From Clostridia bacterium (lineage in GTDB: Bacteria > Bacillota_A > Clostridia > Christensenellales > Borkfalkiaceae), in the NCBI GenBank assembly GCA_017399665.1, contig JAFQBR010000122.1, forward strand, positions 1 through 12,182: a DNA stretch of 12,182 bases. Direction: 5' to 3'. A model generated the notes under the pieces. The model saw nothing but the letters and a program-made list of their open reading frames with translations, made no database searches and was not told the DNA's origin. Positions 1-7,348 of the stretch are shown one piece after another (the first letter of the stretch is position 1; the number at the start of each line of letters is the position of its first letter). Position numbers and translations under genes: made by a program.

Positions 1-1906
1 ACTCTCCGCCAAAAAGCTTAAAGCTATCGCTATATGGATCAAAAACAGCAAGATCACAAAGTTCAATCTGAATTTTAATCAACTTTTCTTCATTTGGATA
101 TAAATACACCTTTTTATAGCCTTTAAGTTCTTTTTCTGGCTTAAAAAGTCCGCCTATAGGCGCATTAACAAATAGTTCGACTATTTCTGCGCCGTAAAAA
201 TCGCCTGTGTTTTTTACATTACAGGAAACAGTTATTTTGTCGTTTAATATCTCTACGTTTAAATCGCTATATTCAAAGGTAGTATAAGAAAGACCAAAGC
301 CAAATGGGAACGCAGGTTTTTTATTTGCAGTAGAATAATATCTGTAACCAACAAACACACTCTCTTTATAAGCTTCCCATTCCCCTTTTGAATATTCACT
401 ATAAAAAGGAATGTCTTGATATTTTTCGGGCCAAGTTTCCGCTAGCTTACCACTAGGACAAGCTTTACCAAAAATAAGATTATATGTTGCGCTTCCGCCG
501 TTTTGACCAGGCAGATACATATTAAGTATTGCGCTAACCTCATTTTTAAAAGGAAGCTCTACAGGTGAACCGCCAAATAAAACTACTACCACCTTTTTAC
601 CGCTTTGAATTACCCTATCAATAACTTCAAGCTGATTTTTAGGAAGGAACATATTTTCCCTATCGAACCCTTCGCTTTCTGCAAAATCGGTAAGCCCTGC
701 AAAAATAATTACTTTATCCGCTTTACTTTCCTTTAATTTCTTTTCTAGCTGTAAAATTAGTTCTTCACTAGCATCGAAAGAGTTTTCTTTATACCCCTTT
801 AAATATTCAAAGGTTGCGTCATTTTCTTCAAAAGCATTCTTTGGCGTAGTGATTTTTGTGCTGTTTATCATCGAGCTACCTGCGCCCTGATAACGCATTT
901 TTTCAAACAACTCGCCCACGATAAGCAGTTTTTCACTTGTTTTAAGGGGCAATACACCATCATTTTTCATAAGTACGGCGCAGTCCTGCGCAATTTCGCC
1001 CGCTAATTTATGATGTTCTTCAAAGCTAAAATCAACAGCTTTATTGTTTTTATATTTTTCAACTAAATCAAGCACCCGACAAACGGATATATCTAACTGC
1101 TCTTCTTGTAAATCACCCGACTTTACCGCATCATAAATTTGCTTTCTGCAAATGGGATTATCGCCAGGCATTTCTAAATCGCAACCGGAAAGCAAGCTTT
1201 TTACCCTGTTTCGGTTAGCGCCCCAGTCGGTCATGGTAATTCCGTTAAATCCCCATTCCTTCCTTAATATATCGTAAAGATGTTTATTTTCGCTAGCGAA
1301 AGTGCCGTTAATCGCGTTATAGGCGCACATTATGGCATGTGGCTGACTTTTTTTAACGGCTATTTCAAAGGGCTTTAAGTATATTTCGCGCATTGCTTTT
1401 TTATCGCAAATACTTGAAGAAATATATCTATAATTCTCGCTATTATTAAGCGCAAAATGCTTAACGCACGCACCTACACCCATATCTTGCAGTCCCTTAA
1501 TTTGCGCAGATGCAAGATTGCCTGCAAGCAAAGGATCTTCTGAAAAATATTCAAAATTTCTACCGCACAGTGGGTTGCGCTTAATGTTAACGCCGGGCCC
1601 AAGCAAAATATCTACACCATAGTTTAAACATTCTTTAGCAATAGCTTGCCCCATTTTATACAAATTATCTTCATTCCAGCCACTAGCTGTACAAGCAGCC
1701 GTAGGAAAGGCCGTTGAAGGCTGACTTTTAGAAACGCCAAGTTCTTTATTAGATAACTGCTTTCTAAGCCCATGTGGACCGTCTGCAAGGCTTATAGCAG
1801 GAATTTGCATGCGACTTACGGAATTAGTATAAAAACCCTCTCTGCCCGAAAGCAGGGCTATTTTTTCTTCTAAAGTAAGCGCATTTATATTTTTATTTTC
1901 TTGCAT
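1..1906 (-). CDS. Glycoside hydrolase family 3 enzyme (beta-glucosidase type), C-terminus cut by window edge
   Basis: 635 codons are visible from an ATG at 1906; the 3' end lies outside the window. GH3 hallmarks are clear. Residues 42-48 read DGPHGLR. R116 lies in GRNFEYFSEDP. K149-H150 form the conserved KHF motif. D227 in TMTDWGA is the expected catalytic nucleophile, and E412 in ESEGFDR is the expected general acid/base on the second (alpha/beta) domain. FPFGFGLSYTTF near residue 538 precedes a fibronectin-III-like domain (PEKELKGYKKVYLYP), which is broken off; by family length roughly 50-100 residues are missing. There is no signal peptide, so it should act in the cytoplasm, removing non-reducing terminal sugars from imported glycosides or oligosaccharides. 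The sugar (glucose, xylose or other) cannot be read from sequence alone. The start is supported by AAAAGGG seven bases upstream. It is transcribed separately from the lipoprotein genes, because a terminator lies between them. Confidence 0.96.
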   Translation of the reverse strand, partial: MQENKNINALTLEEKIALLSGREGFYTNSVSRMQIPAISLADGPHGLRKQLSNKELGVSKSQPSTAFPTAACTASGWNEDNLYKMGQAIAKECLNYGVDILLGPGVNIKRNPLCGRNFEYFSEDPLLAGNLASAQIKGLQDMGVGACVKHFALNNSENYRYISSSICDKKAMREIYLKPFEIAVKKSQPHAIMCAYNAINGTFASENKHLYDILRKEWGFNGITMTDWGANRNRVKSLLSGCDLEMPGDNPICRKQIYDAVKSGDLQEEQLDISVCRVLDLVEKYKNNKAVDFSFEEHHKLAGEIAQDCAVLMKNDGVLPLKTSEKLLIVGELFEKMRYQGAGSSMINSTKITTPKNAFEENDATFEYLKGYKENSFDASEELILQLEKKLKESKADKVIIFAGLTDFAESEGFDRENMFLPKNQLEVIDRVIQSGKKVVVVLFGGSPVELPFKNEVSAILNMYLPGQNGGSATYNLIFGKACPSGKLAETWPEKYQDIPFYSEYSKGEWEAYKESVFVGYRYYSTANKKPAFPFGFGLSYTTFEYSDLNVEILNDKITVSCNVKNTGDFYGAEIVELFVNAPIGGLFKPEKELKGYKKVYLYPNEEKLIKIQIELCDLAVFDPYSDSFKLFGGE

Positions 1907-1913
1907 AGTAATA

Positions 1914-1920
1914 CCCTTTT
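1914..1920 (-). promoter_or_regulatory. Ribosome binding site of the GH3 gene
   Basis: AAAAGGG on the minus strand lies seven bases before the ATG at 1906. It fixes this ATG as the start, and the protein reads as GH3 from its first residues. Confidence 0.7.
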
Positions 1921-1936
1921 ATTTTTGGCTCTGTCA

Positions 1937-1952
1937 CAACAAACGGTTGATG
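1937..1952. promoter_or_regulatory. Operator-like dyad O1 (CANCAANCGNTTGNTG) upstream of GH3
   Basis: The 16 bases CAACAAACGGTTGATG form a dyad centred on CG with 12 of 16 positions symmetric. This is the form expected of a LacI/GalR-family operator. It starts about 9 bases downstream of a TATAAA element on the minus strand (1961-1966), the position where a bound repressor blocks initiation. It matches the CcpA cre consensus poorly. No regulator gene is in the window. Confidence 0.45.
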
Positions 1953-1960
1953 AAATAAGT

Positions 1961-1966
1961 TTTATA
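1961..1966 (-). promoter_or_regulatory. Possible proximal -10 element of GH3 (TATAAA)
   Basis: TATAAA on the minus strand lies 54 bases before the GH3 ATG and directly upstream of operator-like dyad O1. No recognisable -35 hexamer sits 16-18 bases upstream, so this is weaker than the distal promoter except for its position relative to O1. Confidence 0.3.
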
Positions 1967-2008
1967 TACTTTGTAATTGTTTGTGCCTTCGCGTTATTTT
2001 ACCTTACC

Positions 2009-2037
2009 ATTGTACCATTACTTTATTAATTATGCAA
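2009..2037 (-). promoter_or_regulatory. Probable distal promoter of GH3 (TTGCAT-17-TGG-TACAAT)
   Basis: On the minus strand a TTGCAT -35-like hexamer (2032-2037) is followed by exactly 17 bases and a TACAAT -10 (2009-2014). The spacer ends in TGG, giving an extended -10. An A/T tract just upstream (2044-2056) could act as an UP element. The predicted start is near 2002, leaving an untranslated leader of about 95 bases. The -35 matches consensus only in TTG. Confidence 0.5.
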
Positions 2038-2064
2038 GTAAAGTTAAAAATTTTTACTGCATAA

Positions 2065-2074
2065 AAAGCGCTTG
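2065..2074. promoter_or_regulatory. Second operator-like dyad O2 (AAAGCGCTTG)
   Basis: AAAGCGCTTG contains the perfect 8-base palindrome AAGCGCTT. Read on the other strand it is CAAGCGCTTT, one base from the CAANCGNTTG core of the dyad at 1940-1949. The two CG centres are 125 bp apart, close to 12 helical turns. It lies upstream of the distal promoter. This call rests on pattern matching by eye. Confidence 0.35.
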
Positions 2075-2109
2075 TAAAATACAATTTTTAAATAGCCAAT
2101 TTCCCCCAC

Positions 2110-2145
2110 AAAAAAAATACCCTTGGAAAAATCCAAGGGTATTTT
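2110..2145 (-). terminator. Intrinsic terminator after the 1690-residue lipoprotein gene
   Basis: A perfect 14-bp inverted repeat (2114-2127 against 2132-2145; core TACCCTTGGA / TCCAAGGGTA) has a 4-base loop. On the minus strand it is followed by an unbroken run of T (2117 down to 2110). It sits 30 bases beyond the TAA at 2175-2177 and separates the lipoprotein unit from GH3. The plus-strand side is also T-rich, so it could act in both directions, but no plus-strand gene needs it. Confidence 0.9.
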
Positions 2146-2174
2146 AATTTTTGTTTAATTAAAAGTAACTTATA

Positions 2175-5100
2175 TTATTCAACATAATCCGTTACAAGCA
2201 CGCCATTAACCATTAGATTTGTAATAGTTACTGTGTCATCTCCGCCGTTACCACTACTGTCTTTATAATAAGTGATATATATATCTTGACCAGCTTCTAC
2301 GGTTAAAGTAACTGTACCGCTCTGTTCACCGCTTGCATTATAAACAACTGCTGAACCATTGTAATAAATATTAAGTTTATCCCAACCACTTTCTGAAGAA
2401 ACAGCCCAATCAAATGTTACGGTAATTGTGCCACTTGCTGATAATCTCATACCAGCTGTTGAACTACCCTTACCCTTGTTATTGTTCTTCCATACACCGT
2501 CTTCGCAAACGAATTGATAAGATTCATTTCCAACTAATGTATAGGGAGCTTTATCTGTCCATGCACAGTAAATTGTGAAACTTTCTGTAATTTCGCCAAC
2601 TGTGTACGCTTGAGTAAGTTCCGCATCTAAATACCAACCGTCGAAATATAAACCATTATTTGATTTAACAACGGGAGCTACGGAATCACCTACACCATAG
2701 TTAAGAACAACTGTATCTAACCCGTTTCCGTAAACAACTGTAAGAGTTACTTTTTCATCCCATTTAGCGTATACGGTTGTATCTTCAGTAGGAATAAATT
2801 CAGCAGGAACAGCTTCTACAAATTCAGCGTCTAAATACCAAGCGCGGAATACGTAACCGTCATTTTCAGGAACAGGAAGACCGTGCGCAATATTTTTGTT
2901 AACTGAAACAGCTTCAATATCTGCCTTGCCGTATGTTTCGTAAGTTACAGTTACCATAGGTTTAACAACAACTGCTGTGTAATCTGCTACTGTTAAAGTT
3001 ACTTCGTAGTAAGAATCGCCAACGTATGCAAAGTGAGTATAAGAAGCGCCGTCTTCTGCCTTTGAGTATTCGCCTTCTACACCACCGATAGTGATAGTCT
3101 TAACACCGTTAACAATAATTTCGCCATCTGCAGCTATGTAAGTACCTTCAAAGCCGTCCATTGCTTGAAGTGAAGTTCCGTCGTGAGCAAATTTAGCGAT
3201 AAGCGCGTCATCTGCACTGTATACGTAAACAGAGCTTGAAGTATAACACTCTACTGCAGTTAAGCTTGTGCCTTCACCTGTCTTGAATGATACGTTGAAG
3301 AATACTTCGTTATTATGAACGAAAATTGAATATGTTGTTCCTTCGTAGGTGTACTGAATAGCTCTTGATAAACCGTAATTCCAGTAAGAGCTGTTTGTAT
3401 TGCTAGACGTTAAGTCTTCTGTTGTTAATGGATTAAAGAAGTATACTTGATTTAAGCCTTTATCTTTAATCCATTCAGTAATAATAATGCCCGTTTCGCT
3501 ATCTAAGTAACCAAAGTAGCAGTCTGAACCAAAGTGGATTTCAAGATATCCTGTTTCTTTATTGTAGTTTTCAACTGTAAAGTTACCGTTGAATGGTGAT
3601 CCTGTGCCAACACCTGCGCCGTCAGGTCCGATTTCGAAAGTATAAGGACCGGTTGAATAGCTCTTATAAAAGTAGATTGAACCTTTACCTGTTGTACTTG
3701 TATCAGTAAAACGAGTAATAGTATATGTGTTATAGAATGCAGGAGCTTCTTCCCACTTAGCGTAAATTGTTAAGTCACCTTCAATAGCAGAGCCAGAAGT
3801 CCATTCTGTACCTTCTTCAAAGGTTGCAGTTGTATACCAGCCAGCAAATGCCATTTTATCTTTCTTGGGAACTTCAATTTCTGCTACGTCGCCAACAGAG
3901 TAAACGATTGAACCGTCTTCTGCGCCATTGTTATAAACTAATGTAAGTGTTGCTTTAACTTTCCATAAAGCGTAAATAGTATCGTCTGCTGTGGGAACAA
4001 TTGTTGCACCAACAGGTTCTGTACAAGCTTCGTCGTAGAACCAGCCGTTAAATACGTTAGTAGCGTGTTCTAAAACAGGAAGTGTGTAAGCAATATTAAC
4101 GTTAAGAACTTCACTTGCATCTTCTGCATACGCGCCACCAATCATAGTGATGGTTGCCATGGGTTTAACGATTTCAAATGAATCGCCATTTAAAGTAAGT
4201 TTGTAATATTCAGCAGGATCTGCAAAGTAAATGTCAAAGTAATCAGCGCCATCAACTACTGCGTAAGTACCTTTCTTTTCGCCGTACATAATACCGCCAA
4301 CACCGTCTAATACAACGCTTTCTTCGCCGTTTACGTATGTACCAAAGTATGCGTCTAGGTCAACTGTATCAGAATCAGCAGAAAGGCTAGCACCTTCAGA
4401 TGCAACTGAAAGAATTGTGCTGTTTGTATCTAGATCTATAACAACTACTACTTTTGCATTTTTAATTTCAGAAATAGCTAGAACGTTGCCGAAACCATCT
4501 TTAATTACTATATTGCTATAAATACGTTCGTTAGTAATGATAATATCTTTATCGCCATCAGGTGTAGTAACCGTTGCAAATTTAGCATAGTAATTTCTTA
4601 CTGTACTACCTGGTGTTTTTGCCATTTCTACGCCGTAGTAAGCAGAGATTGCTGCTGTAGCGTTATTTTTAGCAAGTAGATAAATATCTGTACCAATATC
4701 TGTTGCACTCTTAGAATAAGGAATAGCAATAACTTCAGAAGCTTCATCATACCACATTGCGTATGTGCTACCAGATGAATCCTTAAACATTATTTTTTGA
4801 GTTGCAGGATCATAGCTAACAAGAGTACCTGAACCACGTGATTGAACTGAACCGTTTCTTTCTAATGTTAAGTTGCCCTTTTCATCAGCGCTAAAGGTAT
4901 AACCAGAACTGTTAGAGCTTAAGCTCCAAACTTCTGCACCATTAAAGTGTCCGTAATATGCAGGTAGATCATCCCATTTAGCGTAAATAGAAACTGTACC
5001 GTCATCTTCGCTTACAACTGCATCTTCAGGAAGTGCTGTTTCAAAACCAGCATCAAGATACCAACCGCGGAAGATTTTACCAATTTCAACGTTTACACCG

Positions 5101-7247
5101 TATACAGGTAAGAAATCACCAACAACGTCGCCTGCACCAAGGTAAAGAACCTCGCTATCGCCAGCTAAAACGCCATTTAGATTAATAATAACTTTTGCCT
5201 TCCATGTAGCAACCAATGTTACACTTTCAGCAGGAATATAAGGATGTGCAACGGGTTCGCCATTATACGTCCAACCCTTGAATGTGTACATTTCGTGAGT
5301 GGGAACAGGAAGTTCTATTGCAATATTTTTGTTTGTTTCAATTGCGTTAACAGTTGCGTATTCGCCACCGTCAAAGCTAATTGTTACCATAGGCTTAACA
5401 GCTGTAAAAGAAGCGCCATCTAAAACAACTTCCATATATTCGCCGTTAACGTAAACACCAATGTTATTTGCGTTAACAACGTAAGTACCAGCTACGCCGT
5501 TTAAAGTAGCAACGCCTGCACCGCTTAAAGCAAGTGTATCACTTGCGTTTGTATAAACGCCTTCAACACCGTCTGAAACAACAAGCTTACCGCTTTCTGC
5601 ATCTTTAGCAAAGCCAGCGATAAGTGAACCGTCTTTTGCTAAAACTTTAACGTTTTGAGCGTTGTAGCATTCGTTTGCAGCAATAGCGTTACCGCTTAAA
5701 TCAACAAAAGATACGCCAAAGTATGCTCTATCGTTATAAACAAAAATAGAATATGTAACACCGTCAAAGGTATATTCAATAGCGATAACACCATCCCATG
5801 CAGAAGAAACTGCAGTAACGTTTGTTAATTCAGCGTCAAAAGGAGTATAAAGGTTAACGTTATTGTAAGTATTATTTCTGGGAGCAATGATTAAGCCAGA
5901 TGCAAAATCAACCCATGCTGTGCTTGTGCTTACTACGTTTTCCCAATCGTAAACGGGGTTACCGTCTTCATCAACAACAGGACGTGATTCCCAAGTACCT
6001 TCTTCGGGATCCCAAGATTCAGGGTCTTGAACGAAAAAGTCTTCTTTCTTTTGTTCGTACCCTTCAATGCGGATTTCACCGGTTTCAGCGTTTACCATAA
6101 TGAATTTGTAAGCACCCCTGAAAGGATATGCACTACCTGCGCCAAAGCCATTTTCATCTAAGGTAATTTCTGCAGTCTTCCAAATGTAGACACTAATAGG
6201 ACCGTTTTTCCAGCCTTCGTCATCTGCGTCAAAGTTGATAGCGTGATAGGTCTTTCCGTCGTAAGGAGCAACAAGACTCATAACAACGATTTCAACCTTA
6301 CCGTATGCGCAAGAATATGTATCCTTACCTGCACTTTCGTAAGTGGGAAGAACGGTGTGTTCTACTGTCCAAATAGTAGCGTCTGTTAAAGCGGGAACTT
6401 CTATTTCTTCGCTATCGCCACATTCGCAAGAGTGAACAGCCTTACCTGCACTTGCAAAAGAGGGCTCAACAGCCCAGCTGAATTCACCATAGTTGTGAGG
6501 AACTAAGGGAAGTTCAACTTCTACGCTGCCGTAAACTGAGGTATAAGTTTTAATACCGTGTTCTTTGTGTGTAGAGGGAACTTCAGTTGCACTCCAAACA
6601 GCATCTGCTAAAACGGGAACGTCTACTTCTTCAACGTGACCGCATTCACAAGCGTGAGTTGCTTTACCTGTAGCAGTTAAAGTAGGTGCAGCAGTTAATG
6701 TGTAGTCACCGTAAGCGTGAGGAATAACCTCAAGAACAACTTCTACAGCGCCGTAAACTGAAGTATATGTAGCAAGACCTGCTTCGTAGTGGTCAGCTTC
6801 GTCAGTTTCTACGCTCCAAGCTTCATCTGTTAAAACAGGAACGACCACTTCTTCAACGTATCCACATTCACAAGCGTGAGTTGCTTTACCTGTTTCGGTT
6901 AAAGTGGGTTTTCCGGTTAAAGTATATTCACCGTAAACGTGAGGAACTAGTGGAAGCGCAACAGTAACTTCACCGTAAGTACTGTTGAAAACCTTTTTAC
7001 CTGCATTGTTGTGGTCAGACTCTACAGATTCAGTTAAAGTCCAAACACGTTCGTCACTTAAAGCAGGAATTGCTATTTCTACTCTTTCGCCACAGCTTTC
7101 ACAGACCTGAACGTATGTACCTTCTTTATCAAGGGTAGGTTCAACGTCCATGAACCAATCGCCCATAGCATGGAAGTGCGTACAAGCGAATAGTGAAGAA
7201 AGAAGCATCATAACAACTACAACTAAAGATAGTTTGCTTCGTTTCAT
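2175..7247 (-). CDS. Giant modular surface lipoprotein with Cys-repeat stalk and six InlB B-repeats (1690 aa)
   Basis: No specific function is recognised; the architecture indicates an extracellular adhesin or ligand-binding protein. Residues 1-22 are a lipoprotein signal peptide with lipobox LFAC, so C22 should be lipidated and the protein membrane-anchored. Residues 23-326 are about four 74-residue repeats with HxCEC motifs. Residues 327-762, 763-1168 and 1169-1566 are three composite modules. Each has a beta-rich domain of about 270 residues, a GTY/KP-ending module, and two InlB B-repeats (Listeria-Bacteroides repeat, PF09479 type) with FxGW and IYAxW signatures. Residues 1567-1690 form a final beta-sandwich-like domain (TFDWAVSSESGWDKLNIYYNG region) of possible ligand-binding type. 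There is no LPXTG and no transmembrane helix after the signal. The start is fixed by AAAGGAAGG seven bases upstream and by the signal peptide. The gene is last in its unit and ends at a strong terminator. Confidence 0.95.
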   Translation of the reverse strand: MKRSKLSLVVVVMMLLSSLFACTHFHAMGDWFMDVEPTLDKEGTYVQVCESCGERVEIAIPALSDERVWTLTESVESDHNNAGKKVFNSTYGEVTVALPLVPHVYGEYTLTGKPTLTETGKATHACECGYVEEVVVPVLTDEAWSVETDEADHYEAGLATYTSVYGAVEVVLEVIPHAYGDYTLTAAPTLTATGKATHACECGHVEEVDVPVLADAVWSATEVPSTHKEHGIKTYTSVYGSVEVELPLVPHNYGEFSWAVEPSFASAGKAVHSCECGDSEEIEVPALTDATIWTVEHTVLPTYESAGKDTYSCAYGKVEIVVMSLVAPYDGKTYHAINFDADDEGWKNGPISVYIWKTAEITLDENGFGAGSAYPFRGAYKFIMVNAETGEIRIEGYEQKKEDFFVQDPESWDPEEGTWESRPVVDEDGNPVYDWENVVSTSTAWVDFASGLIIAPRNNTYNNVNLYTPFDAELTNVTAVSSAWDGVIAIEYTFDGVTYSIFVYNDRAYFGVSFVDLSGNAIAANECYNAQNVKVLAKDGSLIAGFAKDAESGKLVVSDGVEGVYTNASDTLALSGAGVATLNGVAGTYVVNANNIGVYVNGEYMEVVLDGASFTAVKPMVTISFDGGEYATVNAIETNKNIAIELPVPTHEMYTFKGWTYNGEPVAHPYIPAESVTLVATWKAKVIINLNGVLAGDSEVLYLGAGDVVGDFLPVYGVNVEIGKIFRGWYLDAGFETALPEDAVVSEDDGTVSIYAKWDDLPAYYGHFNGAEVWSLSSNSSGYTFSADEKGNLTLERNGSVQSRGSGTLVSYDPATQKIMFKDSSGSTYAMWYDEASEVIAIPYSKSATDIGTDIYLLAKNNATAAISAYYGVEMAKTPGSTVRNYYAKFATVTTPDGDKDIIITNERIYSNIVIKDGFGNVLAISEIKNAKVVVVIDLDTNSTILSVASEGASLSADSDTVDLDAYFGTYVNGEESVVLDGVGGIMYGEKKGTYAVVDGADYFDIYFADPAEYYKLTLNGDSFEIVKPMATITMIGGAYAEDASEVLNVNIAYTLPVLEHATNVFNGWFYDEACTEPVGATIVPTADDTIYALWKVKATLTLVYNNGAEDGSIVYSVGDVAEIEVPKKDKMAFAGWYTTATFEEGTEWTSGSAIEGDLTIYAKWEEAPAFYNTYTITRFTDTSTTGKGSIYFYKSYSTGPYTFEIGPDGAGVGTGSPFNGNFTVENYNKETGYLEIHFGSDCYFGYLDSETGIIITEWIKDKGLNQVYFFNPLTTEDLTSSNTNSSYWNYGLSRAIQYTYEGTTYSIFVHNNEVFFNVSFKTGEGTSLTAVECYTSSSVYVYSADDALIAKFAHDGTSLQAMDGFEGTYIAADGEIIVNGVKTITIGGVEGEYSKAEDGASYTHFAYVGDSYYEVTLTVADYTAVVVKPMVTVTYETYGKADIEAVSVNKNIAHGLPVPENDGYVFRAWYLDAEFVEAVPAEFIPTEDTTVYAKWDEKVTLTVVYGNGLDTVVLNYGVGDSVAPVVKSNNGLYFDGWYLDAELTQAYTVGEITESFTIYCAWTDKAPYTLVGNESYQFVCEDGVWKNNNKGKGSSTAGMRLSASGTITVTFDWAVSSESGWDKLNIYYNGSAVVYNASGEQSGTVTLTVEAGQDIYITYYKDSSGNGGDDTVTITNLMVNGVLVTDYVE
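2178..2549 (-). other. C-terminal beta domain of the 1690-aa lipoprotein
   Basis: Residues 1567-1690. Visible strands include GTITVTFDWAVSSES, WDKLNIYYNGSAVVY, GTVTLTVEAGQDIYITYYKD and DDTVTITNLMVNGV. The pattern of an aromatic-rich sandwich with a 'coherent strain' of SESGWD then a small-molecule-like NG turn resembles jelly-roll domains found at the ends of secreted bacterial proteins. The family is not identified. It is the distal tip if the N-terminus is the membrane anchor, so it is a candidate ligand-contact domain. Confidence 0.4.
2550..6269 (-). repeat. Three tandem composite modules of about 400 residues (beta domain + two InlB repeats)
   Basis: The modules cover residues 327-762 (4962-6269), 763-1168 (3744-4961) and 1169-1566 (2550-3743). 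Each opens near an APY/PAYY/PAFY motif, ends its beta part with a VKP motif (K618-P619, K1028-P1029, K1429-P1430), and then carries two InlB B-repeats. The FxGW residues of the six repeats are near 656-659, 726-729, 1066-1069, 1134-1137, 1467-1470 (AW instead of GW) and 1535-1538; the closing tryptophans are W682, W758, W1095, W1165, W1496 and W1563. Module 1 is longer because of an acidic insert around residues 400-445. Confidence 0.85.
6270..7184 (-). repeat. N-terminal 74-residue Cys-bearing repeats (stalk)
   Basis: Residues 22-326. About four repeats of 74 residues each contain two related 37-residue halves. Half A reads like YTLTxxPTLTxTGKATHACECG then VEEVxVPVL. Half B reads WSVxxxxxxxxxxGxxTYxSVYG then VEVxLPLVPH, and lacks the cysteines. 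The Cys motifs are C49/C52, C126/C128, C200/C202 and C274/C276, plus a single C313. The pattern resembles Cys-containing repeats common in Firmicutes surface proteins (xPTCTExGxxxYxCxxCG), but with the first Cys lost and CxxC shortened to CEC in three of four. A 29-bp identical stretch (6643-6671 and 6865-6893) shows recent duplication. Confidence 0.85.
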
Positions 7248-7254
7248 AATTTTA

Positions 7255-7263
7255 CCTTCCTTT
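7255..7263 (-). promoter_or_regulatory. Ribosome binding site of the 1690-aa lipoprotein
   Basis: AAAGGAAGG on the minus strand lies seven bases before the ATG at 7247. It is part of a 12-base stretch (7252-7263) identical to the one before the other lipoprotein gene (11866-11877). Confidence 0.85.
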
Positions 7264-7294
7264 AAAAAATTTTTTTCTTTTTAATAGGCAGAAT

Positions 7295-7319
7295 CATAAA
7301 AAACAGTTCATTTTTTATG
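7295..7319 (-). other. A/T-rich hairpin in the leader of the 1690-aa lipoprotein
   Basis: A perfect 9-bp inverted repeat (CATAAAAAA / TTTTTTATG) with a 7-base loop lies about 30 bases upstream of the ribosome binding site, within the predicted leader. Almost all its pairs are A-T, so it is weak; no role is assigned. Confidence 0.35.
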
Positions 7320-7348
7320 CTGTCGTTAATTTTATATTATTTAAAGCG

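Noticed and set aside
2062..2077. CcpA catabolite-repression (cre) site at the AAGCGCTT palindrome
   Set aside because: It misses at least three fixed positions of the cre consensus on either strand; a LacI-family operator of another type fits better.
2175..2300. LPXTG-type cell-wall sorting signal at the C-terminus of the 1690-aa protein
   Set aside because: No LPXTG-like motif, hydrophobic segment or basic tail is present; anchoring is explained by the N-terminal lipobox.
5900..6100. Plus-strand open frame of 66 codons
   Set aside because: It lies entirely antisense to the well-supported 1690-aa lipoprotein, has no ribosome binding site, and its translation looks like a random shadow.
6270..7184. 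CRISPR-like array in the regularly spaced repeats
   Set aside because: The repeats are 222 bp, in frame, and encode a conserved protein repeat; there are no short direct repeats with unique spacers.
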